Source: Elusimicrobiota bacterium (GTDB taxonomy: Bacteria > Elusimicrobiota > Elusimicrobia > UBA1565 > UBA9628). From it: a stretch of 64,000 nucleotides of DNA. Location: assembly GCA_026388095.1 (NCBI GenBank), contig JAPLKL010000067.1, forward strand, positions 62,001-126,000, in the 5' to 3' direction. Shown here in pieces: positions 33,286 through 41,262 of the stretch (position 1 is its first letter; the number at the start of each line of letters is the position of its first letter). Below the pieces are notes generated by a model. That model had not been told where the DNA came from. It saw nothing but the letters and a program-made list of their open reading frames with translations, and did no database searches. Both the position numbers and the translations under genes were made by a program.

Positions 33286-33966
33286 TCACCGGCTGTGGGC
33301 TTCGATCCAGTCGGCCAGTCCTTTGAGGAACTCCGGTTCGGAGAGCATCTGCGCGCCGTGGCCGTGGCCGGCCTTCAGGAATGCGGCGGAGGGGAACTGC
33401 CGTGCGTAGGCGGCCGCGGTCTGGAATGCGTAAGCGTCCGGGGGGGACGCGGCCACCAGGACCGCGAGTCCCGCGGTCGGTCGGGAGAGGATCACTCCCC
33501 GGTAGTCCGCGCCGGGAGAGAGCAAAGCCAGCCAGCGCGGGCTGGGCTTGGCCCAGGACGCGAGGTTGGCTCCGATGGAGGCGCCGATGTAGCCGAGGCG
33601 CGCGGTCTTGATGCCGCGTTTTTGGAGATAAGCCGCCGCGGCCTCGATGTCCTTGACCGCCTTGGGCCATTCCTGGGATGCGTCGAAGCCGGCGAAATCG
33701 GTCTTCCCCGATGGGCCGGCCAGGCTCTCGCCGTGTCCGCGCAGGTCCAGGGCCAGGCTGCCGATGCCGCGCTTGGCGAGTTCCGCGGTCAAGGGCTGCC
33801 ACTCGCTCTTGCCCGCGGCCACGCCGTGGACCAGAATGGCGACGGGCCGGCCTGGCTTGGGGGCCTGATAGCTGGCGCAGATGGTCCAGCCGTCGTCGGT
33901 CTTGAATCGGACGGTCTCGGCCCGGGCCGGGGTCAGGAGCAAGGCCAGCAGGGGCAGGGGTCCCAT
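33286..33966 (-). CDS. exported alpha/beta hydrolase
   Basis: 226 residues with a short signal peptide (1-16, ending ARAE). The alpha/beta-hydrolase fold is clear: AILVHGVAAGKSEW (oxyanion region), LDLRGHGES, nucleophile Ser in GYIGASIGANLA and the catalytic His in KAGHGHGAQM. The substrate is unknown; DUF-type dienelactone/acyl-hydrolase relatives are the closest style. The gene starts 2 nt after the stop of the upstream helical protein gene, with which it forms an operon. Confidence 0.82.
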   Translation of the reverse strand: MGPLPLLALLLTPARAETVRFKTDDGWTICASYQAPKPGRPVAILVHGVAAGKSEWQPLTAELAKRGIGSLALDLRGHGESLAGPSGKTDFAGFDASQEWPKAVKDIEAAAAYLQKRGIKTARLGYIGASIGANLASWAKPSPRWLALLSPGADYRGVILSRPTAGLAVLVAASPPDAYAFQTAAAYARQFPSAAFLKAGHGHGAQMLSEPEFLKGLADWIEAHSR

Positions 33967-33968
33967 GC

Positions 33969-34625
33969 CTAGCGGCTGCGCATGGAGAACTCGTAGCCCG
34001 CGTTGTAGACCGAGAACACGGAATCCTGGATGCGCACCACGCTGCGCAGGAGCTCCTGGGTGGAGTGGCGGAAGAACTTGTCCGCGGCCCAGTCGTTCTC
34101 CGCGACCAGCGCGCGCACGGCCGTGGCGTTGAGGTAGAGGGAGTTGAGGGCCAGCTGCAGCTGCTGCACCTGGCCGAGCACCAGCAGCCCGGCCTGGTAG
34201 AGCTCGGGGTCGGGCAGGGCCTGGGAGGAGGCCATGCGGCAGCGGGCCGTGAGGAAATAGAGGTTGCTGCGGATCTGGTCGTTGCCTTTCGTCAGGGTCT
34301 CGAAGTTGGCCGCGATGGTCTCCAGGCTGGGCTGGGGGTCGGGCTGGGTGAAGGCGTAGCGCAGGTTGTCCTGCTGGGCCTTGGCGTAGACGTCGATCTG
34401 CTGGAGGTTGACCACCTGCTGGGCGACCTGGCCGGCCACGGCCTTGAGCACGGCCATGAGCTGGGGGTCGCTCTGCTGCCGGGCGGCCTTGCTGCGGGCC
34501 TGGAGCAGGGCGTCGAAGAAGTAGCTCTCCTGCCAGAGCTGGGGGCCGTCGCTCCAGGCCGCGGCGGGGCGGGGGCAGGCCAGGAGGCTGAAGCCCAGCA
34601 GAGGCAACGTCAACGAGCGCTTCAT
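33969..34625 (-). CDS. exported helical protein of unknown function
   Basis: 218 residues with a signal peptide (1-23, ending AAAW). The mature part is almost entirely helical and Gln-rich (AVAGQVAQQVVNLQQIDVYAK, LLVLGQVQQLQLALNSLYLN), suggesting a helical bundle. There is a single cysteine in the mature part. No family was recognised. A TATACT ends 8 nt before the ATG. It is followed by the hydrolase gene at 2 nt. Confidence 0.72.
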   Translation of the reverse strand: MKRSLTLPLLGFSLLACPRPAAAWSDGPQLWQESYFFDALLQARSKAARQQSDPQLMAVLKAVAGQVAQQVVNLQQIDVYAKAQQDNLRYAFTQPDPQPSLETIAANFETLTKGNDQIRSNLYFLTARCRMASSQALPDPELYQAGLLVLGQVQQLQLALNSLYLNATAVRALVAENDWAADKFFRHSTQELLRSVVRIQDSVFSVYNAGYEFSMRSR

Positions 34626-34633
34626 CGTCTTAG

Positions 34634-34639
34634 AGTATA
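34634..34639 (-). promoter_or_regulatory. -10 element of the helical-protein/hydrolase pair
   Basis: TATACT on the minus strand, 8 nt before the ATG at 34625. No -35 at the right distance; a TTGCCC lies too close (12 bp). Confidence 0.5.
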
Positions 34640-34667
34640 GTGGATTTTCTTGGGCAAGGGTAGATAT

Positions 34668-34696
34668 TTGACCACCCTTCCAAGCTTTGGTATCCT
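34668..34696 (+). promoter_or_regulatory. consensus promoter producing a leaderless doxX mRNA
   Basis: TTGACC (34668-34673), a spacer of exactly 17 bp, and TATCCT (34691-34696) with extended TGG. The doxX ATG begins at 34703, 6 nt after the -10, where transcription should start. It is the cleanest example of the pattern in this window. Confidence 0.75.
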
Positions 34697-34702
34697 GCCT
34701 GG

Positions 34703-35086
34703 ATGCGCACCGATGACGTGCTCGCCTTGGCGGGCCGCCTGCTGCTGGCTCTCATCTTCATGGCCTCCGCCTTCGGCAAGATCACCAATTTCGACGGCAC
34801 GCTCAGATTCATGGAGGCTCACGGCATGCCCATGACGGCGCTGCTCTGCGCCAGCGCCATCGCCCTGGAGGCCTTGGGGGCCGTCACCCTCATCCTGGGC
34901 TATCTCACGCGCTATGGGGCGGCGGCCTTGATCGGGTTCCTCGCGGCCGCCACCTGGATCTTCCACTCCGCCCCCGACCAGCGCATCGCGCTGCTCAAGA
35001 ACCTGGCCATCATGGGAGGACTCCTTCAGGTCATGGCCTTCGGCCCCGGGGAACTCAGCCTCGACGGCCGGGAGAAGGCGAGGTAG
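34703..35086 (+). CDS. doxX: DoxX-family membrane protein
   Basis: 127 residues with four predicted membrane helices (about 8-27, 44-66, 70-88, 98-115). The DoxX signature is seen at the start: GRLLLALIFMASAFGKITNFDGT with the AxGKxxxF motif, and ALGAVTLILGYLTRYGA. DoxX proteins are quinol- or redox-linked membrane proteins of unsettled function. It precedes dnaX by 7 nt and shares its promoter. Confidence 0.88.
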   Translation: MRTDDVLALAGRLLLALIFMASAFGKITNFDGTLRFMEAHGMPMTALLCASAIALEALGAVTLILGYLTRYGAAALIGFLAAATWIFHSAPDQRIALLKNLAIMGGLLQVMAFGPGELSLDGREKAR

Positions 35087-35093
35087 CCAGCCT

Positions 35094-36746
35094 ATGACCA
35101 AGAAGCCGGCGTACGTCGTCCTGGCGCGCAAGTACCGGCCCCAGACCTTCGCCGAGGTGCTGGGCCAGCCGGCCGTGTCCGTCACCCTCAAGAACGCGCT
35201 GGCCGCCAAGCGCGTCCACCACGCCTATCTCTTCACCGGACCGCGCGGCGTGGGCAAGACCACCATGGCGCGCATACTCGCCAAGGCGCTCAACTGCGTC
35301 AAGGGGCCCTCCGAGGAGCCCTGCGGCGAGTGCGACCCCTGCCGGGAGATCGCGGCCTCCTCCTGCCTCGACGTCCTGGAGATGGACGCCGCCTCGCACA
35401 CCGGCGTCGACAACATCCGCGAGGTCATCATCGACACCGTGGCCTTGGCCCCCAACCGGGACCGCTACAAGGTCTTCATCATCGACGAGGCGCACATGCT
35501 CTCCACGGCGGCTTTCAACGCCCTGCTCAAGACCCTGGAGGAGCCGCCCCCGCACGTGGTCTTCGTGCTCGCCACGACCGAGGCCGCCAAGGTCCCGGCC
35601 ACCATCGCCTCCCGCTGTCAGCGCTTCAAGTTCCGGCCCATCCCGGTGGAGGCCCTGCGCGATCATCTCGCCGCCCTGGCCGCCAAGGAGAAGATCGCCG
35701 CGGCTCCGGAGGCGCTGGAGCTCTTGGCCCGCAGCGCTGAAGGCTCTTTGCGCGACGCGGTGAGCCTGCTGGACCAGTGCCGCTCCTTCACGGACAAGTC
35801 CGTGACCGCGGAGCTCGTGCGCGAGATGTTCGGCTATGTCCCCGCGGACATGCTCCTGGGCCTGGCCCAGGCCCTGGCCGGCGGCGACGGCGCGGCTTTG
35901 GGCGCCTTGCTGCGCCAGGTCTACGAGGAGGGCGTGGAGCCCGCGCAACTGCTCAAGGATCTGCGCGCCGGACTGCAGGGGGTCTATCTCGAACGCGTGG
36001 GCCTCTCCGGCCGAGGGGACAAGGCCTGGAGCGAGGCGCTTGCGGGCGTGAGCTCCGAGAACCTGCGCTATCTTCTGGAGCGGGCCAACAAGACCTTGGA
36101 GGACCTGCGCTTCGCGGATTCCCCCAGGCTGACCTTGGAGCTGGGGCTTTTCGGCTGCCTGGAGGCGGCCGGGGACCTTGCGGCCTGGGTCAAGAGGCTT
36201 GAGGATCTGGAGCGGCGCTTGTCCTCCGGCGCGGTACCTATGCCGGCCCAGAGTGCCGCCCCGGCCCCCGCGCGTTCGACAGTCGAGGCATCTGCCCCTG
36301 CGCCTTCAGCGCAAGCAGCGGCACCCTCTGCGCAGATATGGTCCAAGCTGGTGGTCGCCGTCCGCGAGGAGAAGCCGTCATTGGCCGCCATCCTGGAGTC
36401 GGCGCGGCCCGTGCTCATGCCGAACGGCTCTTGGAAGCTGCTCTGCGCCAGGACCTTCGACGCGGAGCAGGTCAGGCGGGGCGCGGGGCTTATTGAGGCC
36501 AAATTGGCCACACTTTCCGGCGGCATCATCCGGATCGCCGCGGAGGTGGGTGATGCCGGCGGCGCAGGCGCCGAAGCCGTGGAGACCGAAGTCCCGGAAC
36601 AGGAAGAGGCCGCGCCCGGCGGCGGGGTCTGGAAGGACGTGACCGAACCCGCAGGCAAGCCGGCCAAGGGCAGCACCTCGCTGTCCCGCGCGGAGAAGAT
36701 CTTCGGCGGCACGGCCCGTTTCATCAAGAAGAAGCCCTCGGCATGA
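35094..36746 (+). CDS. dnaX: DNA polymerase III subunit gamma/tau
   Basis: 550 residues; the clamp-loader ATPase of replication. The AAA+ core has Walker A GPRGVGKT (49-56), a four-cysteine zinc module (C68, C77, C80, C83), Walker B in VFIIDEAHMLS, and the sensor ATTEAAKVPATIASRCQRF. Domain III follows to about residue 370. The tail is Ala/Pro-rich with a final alpha/beta tau-type segment (WSKLVVAVREEKPSLAAILE). It precedes recR, the usual dnaX-recR order. A tau/gamma frameshift site was not evident. Confidence 0.95.
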   Translation: MTKKPAYVVLARKYRPQTFAEVLGQPAVSVTLKNALAAKRVHHAYLFTGPRGVGKTTMARILAKALNCVKGPSEEPCGECDPCREIAASSCLDVLEMDAASHTGVDNIREVIIDTVALAPNRDRYKVFIIDEAHMLSTAAFNALLKTLEEPPPHVVFVLATTEAAKVPATIASRCQRFKFRPIPVEALRDHLAALAAKEKIAAAPEALELLARSAEGSLRDAVSLLDQCRSFTDKSVTAELVREMFGYVPADMLLGLAQALAGGDGAALGALLRQVYEEGVEPAQLLKDLRAGLQGVYLERVGLSGRGDKAWSEALAGVSSENLRYLLERANKTLEDLRFADSPRLTLELGLFGCLEAAGDLAAWVKRLEDLERRLSSGAVPMPAQSAAPAPARSTVEASAPAPSAQAAAPSAQIWSKLVVAVREEKPSLAAILESARPVLMPNGSWKLLCARTFDAEQVRRGAGLIEAKLATLSGGIIRIAAEVGDAGGAGAEAVETEVPEQEEAAPGGGVWKDVTEPAGKPAKGSTSLSRAEKIFGGTARFIKKKPSA

Positions 36747-36756
36747 GGCGACTCGA

Positions 36757-37353
36757 TTGAAGGACTGGGACCGGCTGATCGGCGCCTTGAAGAGACTCCC
36801 CGGTATCGGGCCCAAGCAAGCCGAGCGCCTGGCCCTGCACCTCATCCGGGCCTCTCCCGACGAGGTCGAGGCCCTGCTCGGCGCCGTGCGCGAGGCCAAG
36901 GCCGCCATCCGGCCCTGCCGCCGATGCTTCGATTACACGGACCGGGAGCTCTGCCGCATCTGCGCGGACCCGGGCCGGGACCAAGGGCTCCTCTGCGTGG
37001 TGGAGGCTCCGCAGGACGCGGCCGCCATCGAGCGCACTCGCGGCTACAGGGGGCTTTATCACGTGCTGCACGGGGCCATCTCGCCTTTGGACGGGGTCGG
37101 GCCGGAGACTCTGCGGGTGCGTGAGTTGATCGATAGGGTTCGGGCCGGCCGCGGGGTCATAAATGAGGTCATATTGGCCACAGACCCGGACACCGAGGGC
37201 GAAGCGACCGCTCTCTACGTGGCGGGACTGCTCAAGGAGCTGGGGACAGCCAAGGTCAGCCGCATCGCCCACGGCGTGCCCATGGGCGGAGATCTGGACT
37301 ACATAGACGAGAGGACGCTGTCGCAGGCCATGTCTGGACGCAGGGAATTCTGA
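36757..37353 (+). CDS. recR: recombination protein RecR
   Basis: 198 residues, the standard RecR length, starting at TTG 36757, 10 nt after the dnaX stop. The helix-hairpin-helix LKRLPGIGPKQAERLALHLI, a C4 zinc finger (CRRC, CRIC), and a Toprim domain with VVEAPQDAAAIERT and ATDPDTEGEATALYV are in order, with the Walker-like IAHGVPMGGDLDYID at the end. RecR works with RecF and RecO to load RecA at gaps. Identification is secure. Confidence 0.95.
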   Translation: MKDWDRLIGALKRLPGIGPKQAERLALHLIRASPDEVEALLGAVREAKAAIRPCRRCFDYTDRELCRICADPGRDQGLLCVVEAPQDAAAIERTRGYRGLYHVLHGAISPLDGVGPETLRVRELIDRVRAGRGVINEVILATDPDTEGEATALYVAGLLKELGTAKVSRIAHGVPMGGDLDYIDERTLSQAMSGRREF

Positions 37354-37367
37354 CTGGAGGGACCATC

Positions 37368-38978
37368 ATGAAACGCTATCTCATCTTCTTCGCCGCACTA
37401 TCGCTGGGAACCGCTGTCGCGCTCCGGGCTCAGGACAACGAGTTCGCTCAGCCTCCGGCCGCGGCGCCGGAGGTCGTGGCCGAGCCGGTCCAGCCTACGG
37501 CTCCTGCTGCGGCGCCTAAGACCGAGGCCGCGCCCAAGGCCGCCGAGGCCAAGCCTGAGGCGAAGCCGGAAACCAAGCCCGAGGCGAAACCTGAGGCCAA
37601 AGAGGAACCCAAGGCCAAGGAAGAGCCGAAGAAAGAGGAGCCTAAGCAGGAGGTCAAGAAAGAGGAGCCCAAGCCGGAACCCAAAGCCGAGCCGAAGCCT
37701 GAGCCGGCCCCGGCCCCCGCGCCTGTCGTGGAGCCCAAGCCCGCGGCCAAGGGCAAGACCGCAGGCAAGCCGGCCAAGAAGGCTCCCAAGCAGCTTTCCC
37801 CGGAGGAGATACTGGCCAGCAGCTTCCAGACCCTGAAGTCCGGGGCCGAGGACCAGAATCCGGAGCTGCGCAACGCCGCGCTCGAGGATCTTCGGGTCTT
37901 CGTCCAGCAGCATCCGGACGCCGAGGCGGCTCCCGAAGCCTTGGGCATCCTCGCCCGGCAGGAGGAGTACCGGCCGGCCATGGTGGACTGGCTGCACCTG
38001 GCCTACGAGTACCCGGAATCCAACGTCGCCCTCAAGGCCAAGTCCGAGTACCTGGACCTCGTCAACAAGAGGATGAGCGGCAAGCTCAAGCCGGGCCTGA
38101 GCGCTTTGGCCAAGTCGCCTGACGCCGAGGACAAAGCCGAGCGCTTGGCCCAACTGGTCCTCGGCTTGGCGGAGAAATCCGGCGACGCCCTCTATGAGCC
38201 TGCGGCCGCCGAGATGCGCCGCTTCCAGGTCCGCTTCCCGGACTACAAGGAAAACGACCGCATCCTCTGGAGCCTGGCCCAACTGCACCTGGCCAACGGG
38301 AAGTACGCCGCGGCTCTGATGACCTACCGCGAGCTGCTGTCCTACCAGGGCAGCGCGTACCGGGAGAAGTCCCAGTTCGCCACGGCCGAGCTCTTCTCCG
38401 ACAAGCTGAAGAGGTACAAGGAGGCGGTGGACGCCTACCAGTCCTTCCTCGATCTGTATCCTGAGAGCGCGCAGGTCCTCGATGCCCTGCAGCGCGTGGC
38501 CGTGCTCTACGCGGACCGTCTCGACCAGGCTCCGCTGGCCGTGGAGACCTACGAGCGCATCATCAAGCTCTTCCCCAAGACGGACGGGGCGCTCAAAGCC
38601 TTCAACGCGGAGGCCAAGCTGCAGCGCGACCGGCTCAAGGATTCGGAGGCCGCGGTCAAGACTTATGTGCGCATCACCGAGCAGTTCCGCTACCCGCAGG
38701 CCGCCGAAGCCCTGCTCAACGCCGCCGAATTGGCGCGCAAGGACCTCAAGGACTTCAAACGCGAGGTGGAGCTGCGCAGCAAGCTCGCCGCCGACTTCCC
38801 TCTGGTCAAGGAGGCTCCGGAGCAGCTCTACCAGGCCGCCCAAGTCCTGGAGGACGACGCCAAGGACCTCGACGGGGCGGTCAAGCTCTACCAGGACACG
38901 GCGTCCAAGTTCCCGGATTCCAAGCAGGGCAAGAAGGCGGGCGAGCGCGCCAACAAGCTCCTGCAGAAGAAAGGCTGA
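37368..38978 (+). CDS. exported TPR protein with a charged Pro/Lys/Glu spacer (YbgF-like)
   Basis: 536 residues. Signal peptide (1-20), then a ~130-residue spacer of repeated KPE, EEPK and PAPA motifs, like TonB-type periplasm-spanning linkers, then TPR units from about 150 to the end (for example ANGKYAAALMTYRELLSYQG, KRYKEAVDAYQSFLDLYPES and FPDSKQGKKAGERANKLLQ). The last repeats resemble YbgF/CpoB and YfiO-type envelope TPRs. A GGAGGG ribosome site precedes the ATG. It is expected in the periplasm, perhaps bound to the wall or outer membrane. Confidence 0.83.
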   Translation: MKRYLIFFAALSLGTAVALRAQDNEFAQPPAAAPEVVAEPVQPTAPAAAPKTEAAPKAAEAKPEAKPETKPEAKPEAKEEPKAKEEPKKEEPKQEVKKEEPKPEPKAEPKPEPAPAPAPVVEPKPAAKGKTAGKPAKKAPKQLSPEEILASSFQTLKSGAEDQNPELRNAALEDLRVFVQQHPDAEAAPEALGILARQEEYRPAMVDWLHLAYEYPESNVALKAKSEYLDLVNKRMSGKLKPGLSALAKSPDAEDKAERLAQLVLGLAEKSGDALYEPAAAEMRRFQVRFPDYKENDRILWSLAQLHLANGKYAAALMTYRELLSYQGSAYREKSQFATAELFSDKLKRYKEAVDAYQSFLDLYPESAQVLDALQRVAVLYADRLDQAPLAVETYERIIKLFPKTDGALKAFNAEAKLQRDRLKDSEAAVKTYVRITEQFRYPQAAEALLNAAELARKDLKDFKREVELRSKLAADFPLVKEAPEQLYQAAQVLEDDAKDLDGAVKLYQDTASKFPDSKQGKKAGERANKLLQKKG

Positions 38979-38994
38979 TGCCGTTCTGTACCGA

Positions 38995-39050
38995 GCGAGG
39001 CGCCCGAAGGGCGCCTCGCAACCGGCGGCCCCCCGCGGGGGCCGCCGGTT
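38995..39050. terminator. pair of strong hairpins between convergent genes
   Basis: First hairpin: 11-bp GCGAGGCGCCC (38995-39005) against 39009-39019 with a GAA loop. Second: 14-bp stem (39020-39033 with 39037-39050) with a CGC loop. They follow the TPR gene and lie between convergent genes; no T-run follows, so factor-assisted or bidirectional termination is suggested rather than proven. Confidence 0.5.
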
Positions 39051-39126
39051 CCGTTGGGGGGCAGGCCGTTCGTTAAGGGAGTCGTGCTGTTGTTGGGGGC
39101 GCCCCGCTGCGCCGTCAGGGCGCTCC

Positions 39127-40116
39127 CTACTGGTCCCCGAACACTCCGAATAGCCGCCGCGCCTCGGATTGGTTGTGCGAGCGGCAGAGCAGCCGGATGT
39201 TGGCGGGGTCGTTCGACGGGCCTCCCCAGGCGAAGGGGACCACATGGTCCCACTCCAGCCATGCCGTCTCCCCGCAGCGAACGCCGTCGGAGCCGATGTA
39301 GGCGCAGCGCCCCGAGTCCCGCCGCCACACCTCGTCTTGCACCCGTTTCGGGATATGGCGGCTTTCGGATGAGCTCGGCATGGGCTCCTTGCTCCTGACG
39401 AGTTTGCCTGGGAGCTCTTCTTCCACCAGACGCCTGAGCGCCTCACCGACCACGTCTTCCAGGCGGCCCAAGGGGAAACGGTGCCGGAGCAGGTCGCGGG
39501 CTGTTTCGAACCATTCTTGGACCTGCTCTCCGGCGGAGAAGGTGAAAACCACGCGTCTGTCTCCCATTTTCTGAGGGACAGTGGCATTGGACAATGCGAA
39601 GAGTTCGAAGGCCGGCGAAAGGGCCGCGCCGACTTGCGGGGCGGCTGCGGCAGGTGGGTCGGCGTCTTGCGATGAAGTCGCGGTAGGCAGCGCCCGGATG
39701 CGGTCTCTGGGCTCCTTCTCGGCGGGAGCGAGTTCCGCGACCAACCGTTCGACCTCTCGCGTGCTCCGGCGCGAGGCGCGCCGCAGCAGCCGCTCATGGT
39801 TCTCGGAGGTGAGCAGCGGTTCGAGCATCGCCACGCTGACCAAGTGCAGCTCTCCGCTGGCGAGCATGCGCAGGATCGAGGGGTACTTGCGCGCCGCGCG
39901 GGCGGTGCGCACACGCCTGATGGCATCGCTTTCAGCATAGCCGAGGCGGCGGGTGAGGTAGGCGAACACGGAAGAGTATCCTCTTTTCTGGCAGGCGTCG
40001 CGCTGGTCGAGTTCCCCCAGATGTAGGAGCAGGTCGATGAGACTGAAGCGCTCGGTCTCGGCCAATGCCTCTACCTTGCCGAGTAATGTTTCGTCGGATA
40101 GTTCGGAGAGGTCCAT
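39127..40116 (-). CDS. HNH endonuclease family protein
   Basis: 329 residues from the ATG at 40116, 4 nt after a TATAGT box. The C-terminal HNH motif is complete: CAYIGSDGVRCGETAWLEWDHVVPFAWGG then NDPANIRLLCRSHN. The N-terminal part is helical with a pattern of repeated alpha segments (ATRRLGYAESDAIRRVRTA) similar to the DUF222-type helical lead seen in mycobacterial and delta-proteobacterial HNH proteins. Such genes are common orphan nucleases. It is convergent with the TPR gene. Confidence 0.83.
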   Translation of the reverse strand: MDLSELSDETLLGKVEALAETERFSLIDLLLHLGELDQRDACQKRGYSSVFAYLTRRLGYAESDAIRRVRTARAARKYPSILRMLASGELHLVSVAMLEPLLTSENHERLLRRASRRSTREVERLVAELAPAEKEPRDRIRALPTATSSQDADPPAAAAPQVGAALSPAFELFALSNATVPQKMGDRRVVFTFSAGEQVQEWFETARDLLRHRFPLGRLEDVVGEALRRLVEEELPGKLVRSKEPMPSSSESRHIPKRVQDEVWRRDSGRCAYIGSDGVRCGETAWLEWDHVVPFAWGGPSNDPANIRLLCRSHNQSEARRLFGVFGDQ

Positions 40117-40554
40117 ACTAACTATACGACTTGCGCATGGAAAAGTTCCCTTATGAAAGGGGCCAGGGCAAGGACATTGTCTCTGGTTCATCGGTTCTTT
40201 GATCCATTCGCTATGGGCGGGCTGGGCAATCGCAGGATAGGAAATGCGGATGGCGACCAGTCGTAAAAAATACGTTGCTTTCAAAATGATATTTTTACTT
40301 TTACCGCCAGCGCTGGAGGTATTGGCAAAAAGATGCTGCTGCTATAATCATAAACCTGCATTTTGGTCGCCGTGCTTTATCCTACAGTCCGGTTGACTCG
40401 CACGGAGGACCCGCGCTCATGGCTCCGCGCGGTTGCCGGCGGATTTCTCTTTTTGACAAAGAGCTATAATGCCGTTGATGACTGGGAACTCTACCGATGG
40501 CCTGAAGACTGGACCCGCCCAAGAGCATTCTTCGCAGCCGAAGGGGTAGCGGAC
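40117..40554. other. intergenic region between the HNH gene and the TrmJ-like gene
   Basis: About 440 bp, with an AT-rich section at 40262-40345 (runs of A and T) unlike the surrounding DNA. TATAAT occurs at 40343-40348 (TTGGCA 15 bp before it) and at 40465-40470. Either could start the TrmJ-like gene. An open frame extends upstream of its ATG through this region, but its translation is not conserved-looking, so I treat it as non-coding. Confidence 0.5.
40121..40126 (-). promoter_or_regulatory. -10 element of the HNH gene
   Basis: TATAGT on the minus strand, 4 nt before the ATG at 40116. The position fits the leaderless pattern, though slightly close. Confidence 0.4.
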
Positions 40555-41262
40555 ATGACCAAGGCTGTCCGCCGATCGGAGATCCGGTTCGTCCTAGTCC
40601 GCCCCCGCGACCCCAACAACATCGGCGCGGTCGCCCGCGCCATGGCCAACTTCGGCCTGAGCGACCTCGTCTTGGCCGATCCCTATCCGCCGGTCTGGCG
40701 GGAGGCTCGTTCCGCCGTTGGCGCGGTAGACCTGCTCAAGCGCGCCAGCGCCCTCCCTCTGGAGGAGGCTGTCAAAGGCGCTGCCTTGGTCCTGGGGACC
40801 TGCGGGTCGGCGCGGCGGCTGCAAAAACCCGTGGTGAGCCTGCCCGGGCTCGGAGAGTTCCTGGGAGAACGGCTGACCGCCGGAGGGACGCTCGCGGTGC
40901 TCTTCGGCAACGAGAAGACCGGCCTGACGCGCGCGGAGCTCGGCCATTGCCACGCGGTGGTGCGCATCCCCACGGCGCCCGAGGTCCCGTCCATGAACCT
41001 CGGGCAGGCCGCCGCCTTGCTGGCCTATGAGCTCAGCCGCGGCGTCCGCGTCCCGCGCGCGGTGGCGCCCGACCTGGCCCCGGCCCCGGCCGAGCAGATC
41101 GAGGTCTTGGTGCGGGAGCACCTGCGGGCCTTCAAGGTCTTGGACTACATGCAGGGAGTCCCCGGGGCCGAGCAGTCCCGGCGGGTGCGCGACGCGCTCA
41201 AGCGCTTGCAGCCCTGCCGCAAGGACGCTGGCCTGCTTCTCGGCATCCTGCGCCGAGTCTAG
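40555..41262 (+). CDS. SPOUT (TrmJ-like) tRNA/rRNA 2'-O-methyltransferase
   Basis: 235 residues, the usual TrmJ size. SPOUT motifs: FVLVRPRDPNNIGAVARAM near the start, LFGNEKTGLTRAELG (motif 2, SAM knot) and IPTAPEVPSMNLGQAAALLAYEL (motif 3). TrmJ methylates ribose at position 32 of tRNAs; a different SPOUT target cannot be excluded. I set the start at ATG 40555, right before the motif-1 strand. Its TAG stop shares the palindrome CTAG with the stop of the convergent kinase gene. Confidence 0.83.
   Translation: MTKAVRRSEIRFVLVRPRDPNNIGAVARAMANFGLSDLVLADPYPPVWREARSAVGAVDLLKRASALPLEEAVKGAALVLGTCGSARRLQKPVVSLPGLGEFLGERLTAGGTLAVLFGNEKTGLTRAELGHCHAVVRIPTAPEVPSMNLGQAAALLAYELSRGVRVPRAVAPDLAPAPAEQIEVLVREHLRAFKVLDYMQGVPGAEQSRRVRDALKRLQPCRKDAGLLLGILRRV

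Noticed and set aside
40453-40470. TTGACA followed by TATAAT before the TrmJ-like gene.
   Set aside because: Both hexamers are perfect but separated by 6 bp only, so they cannot form a standard promoter together.
40363-40554. N-terminal extension of the TrmJ-like gene from a TTG at 40363.
   Set aside because: A TATAAT lies 14 nt before it, but the 64 extra residues do not resemble any TrmJ; the SPOUT domain begins at ATG 40555.
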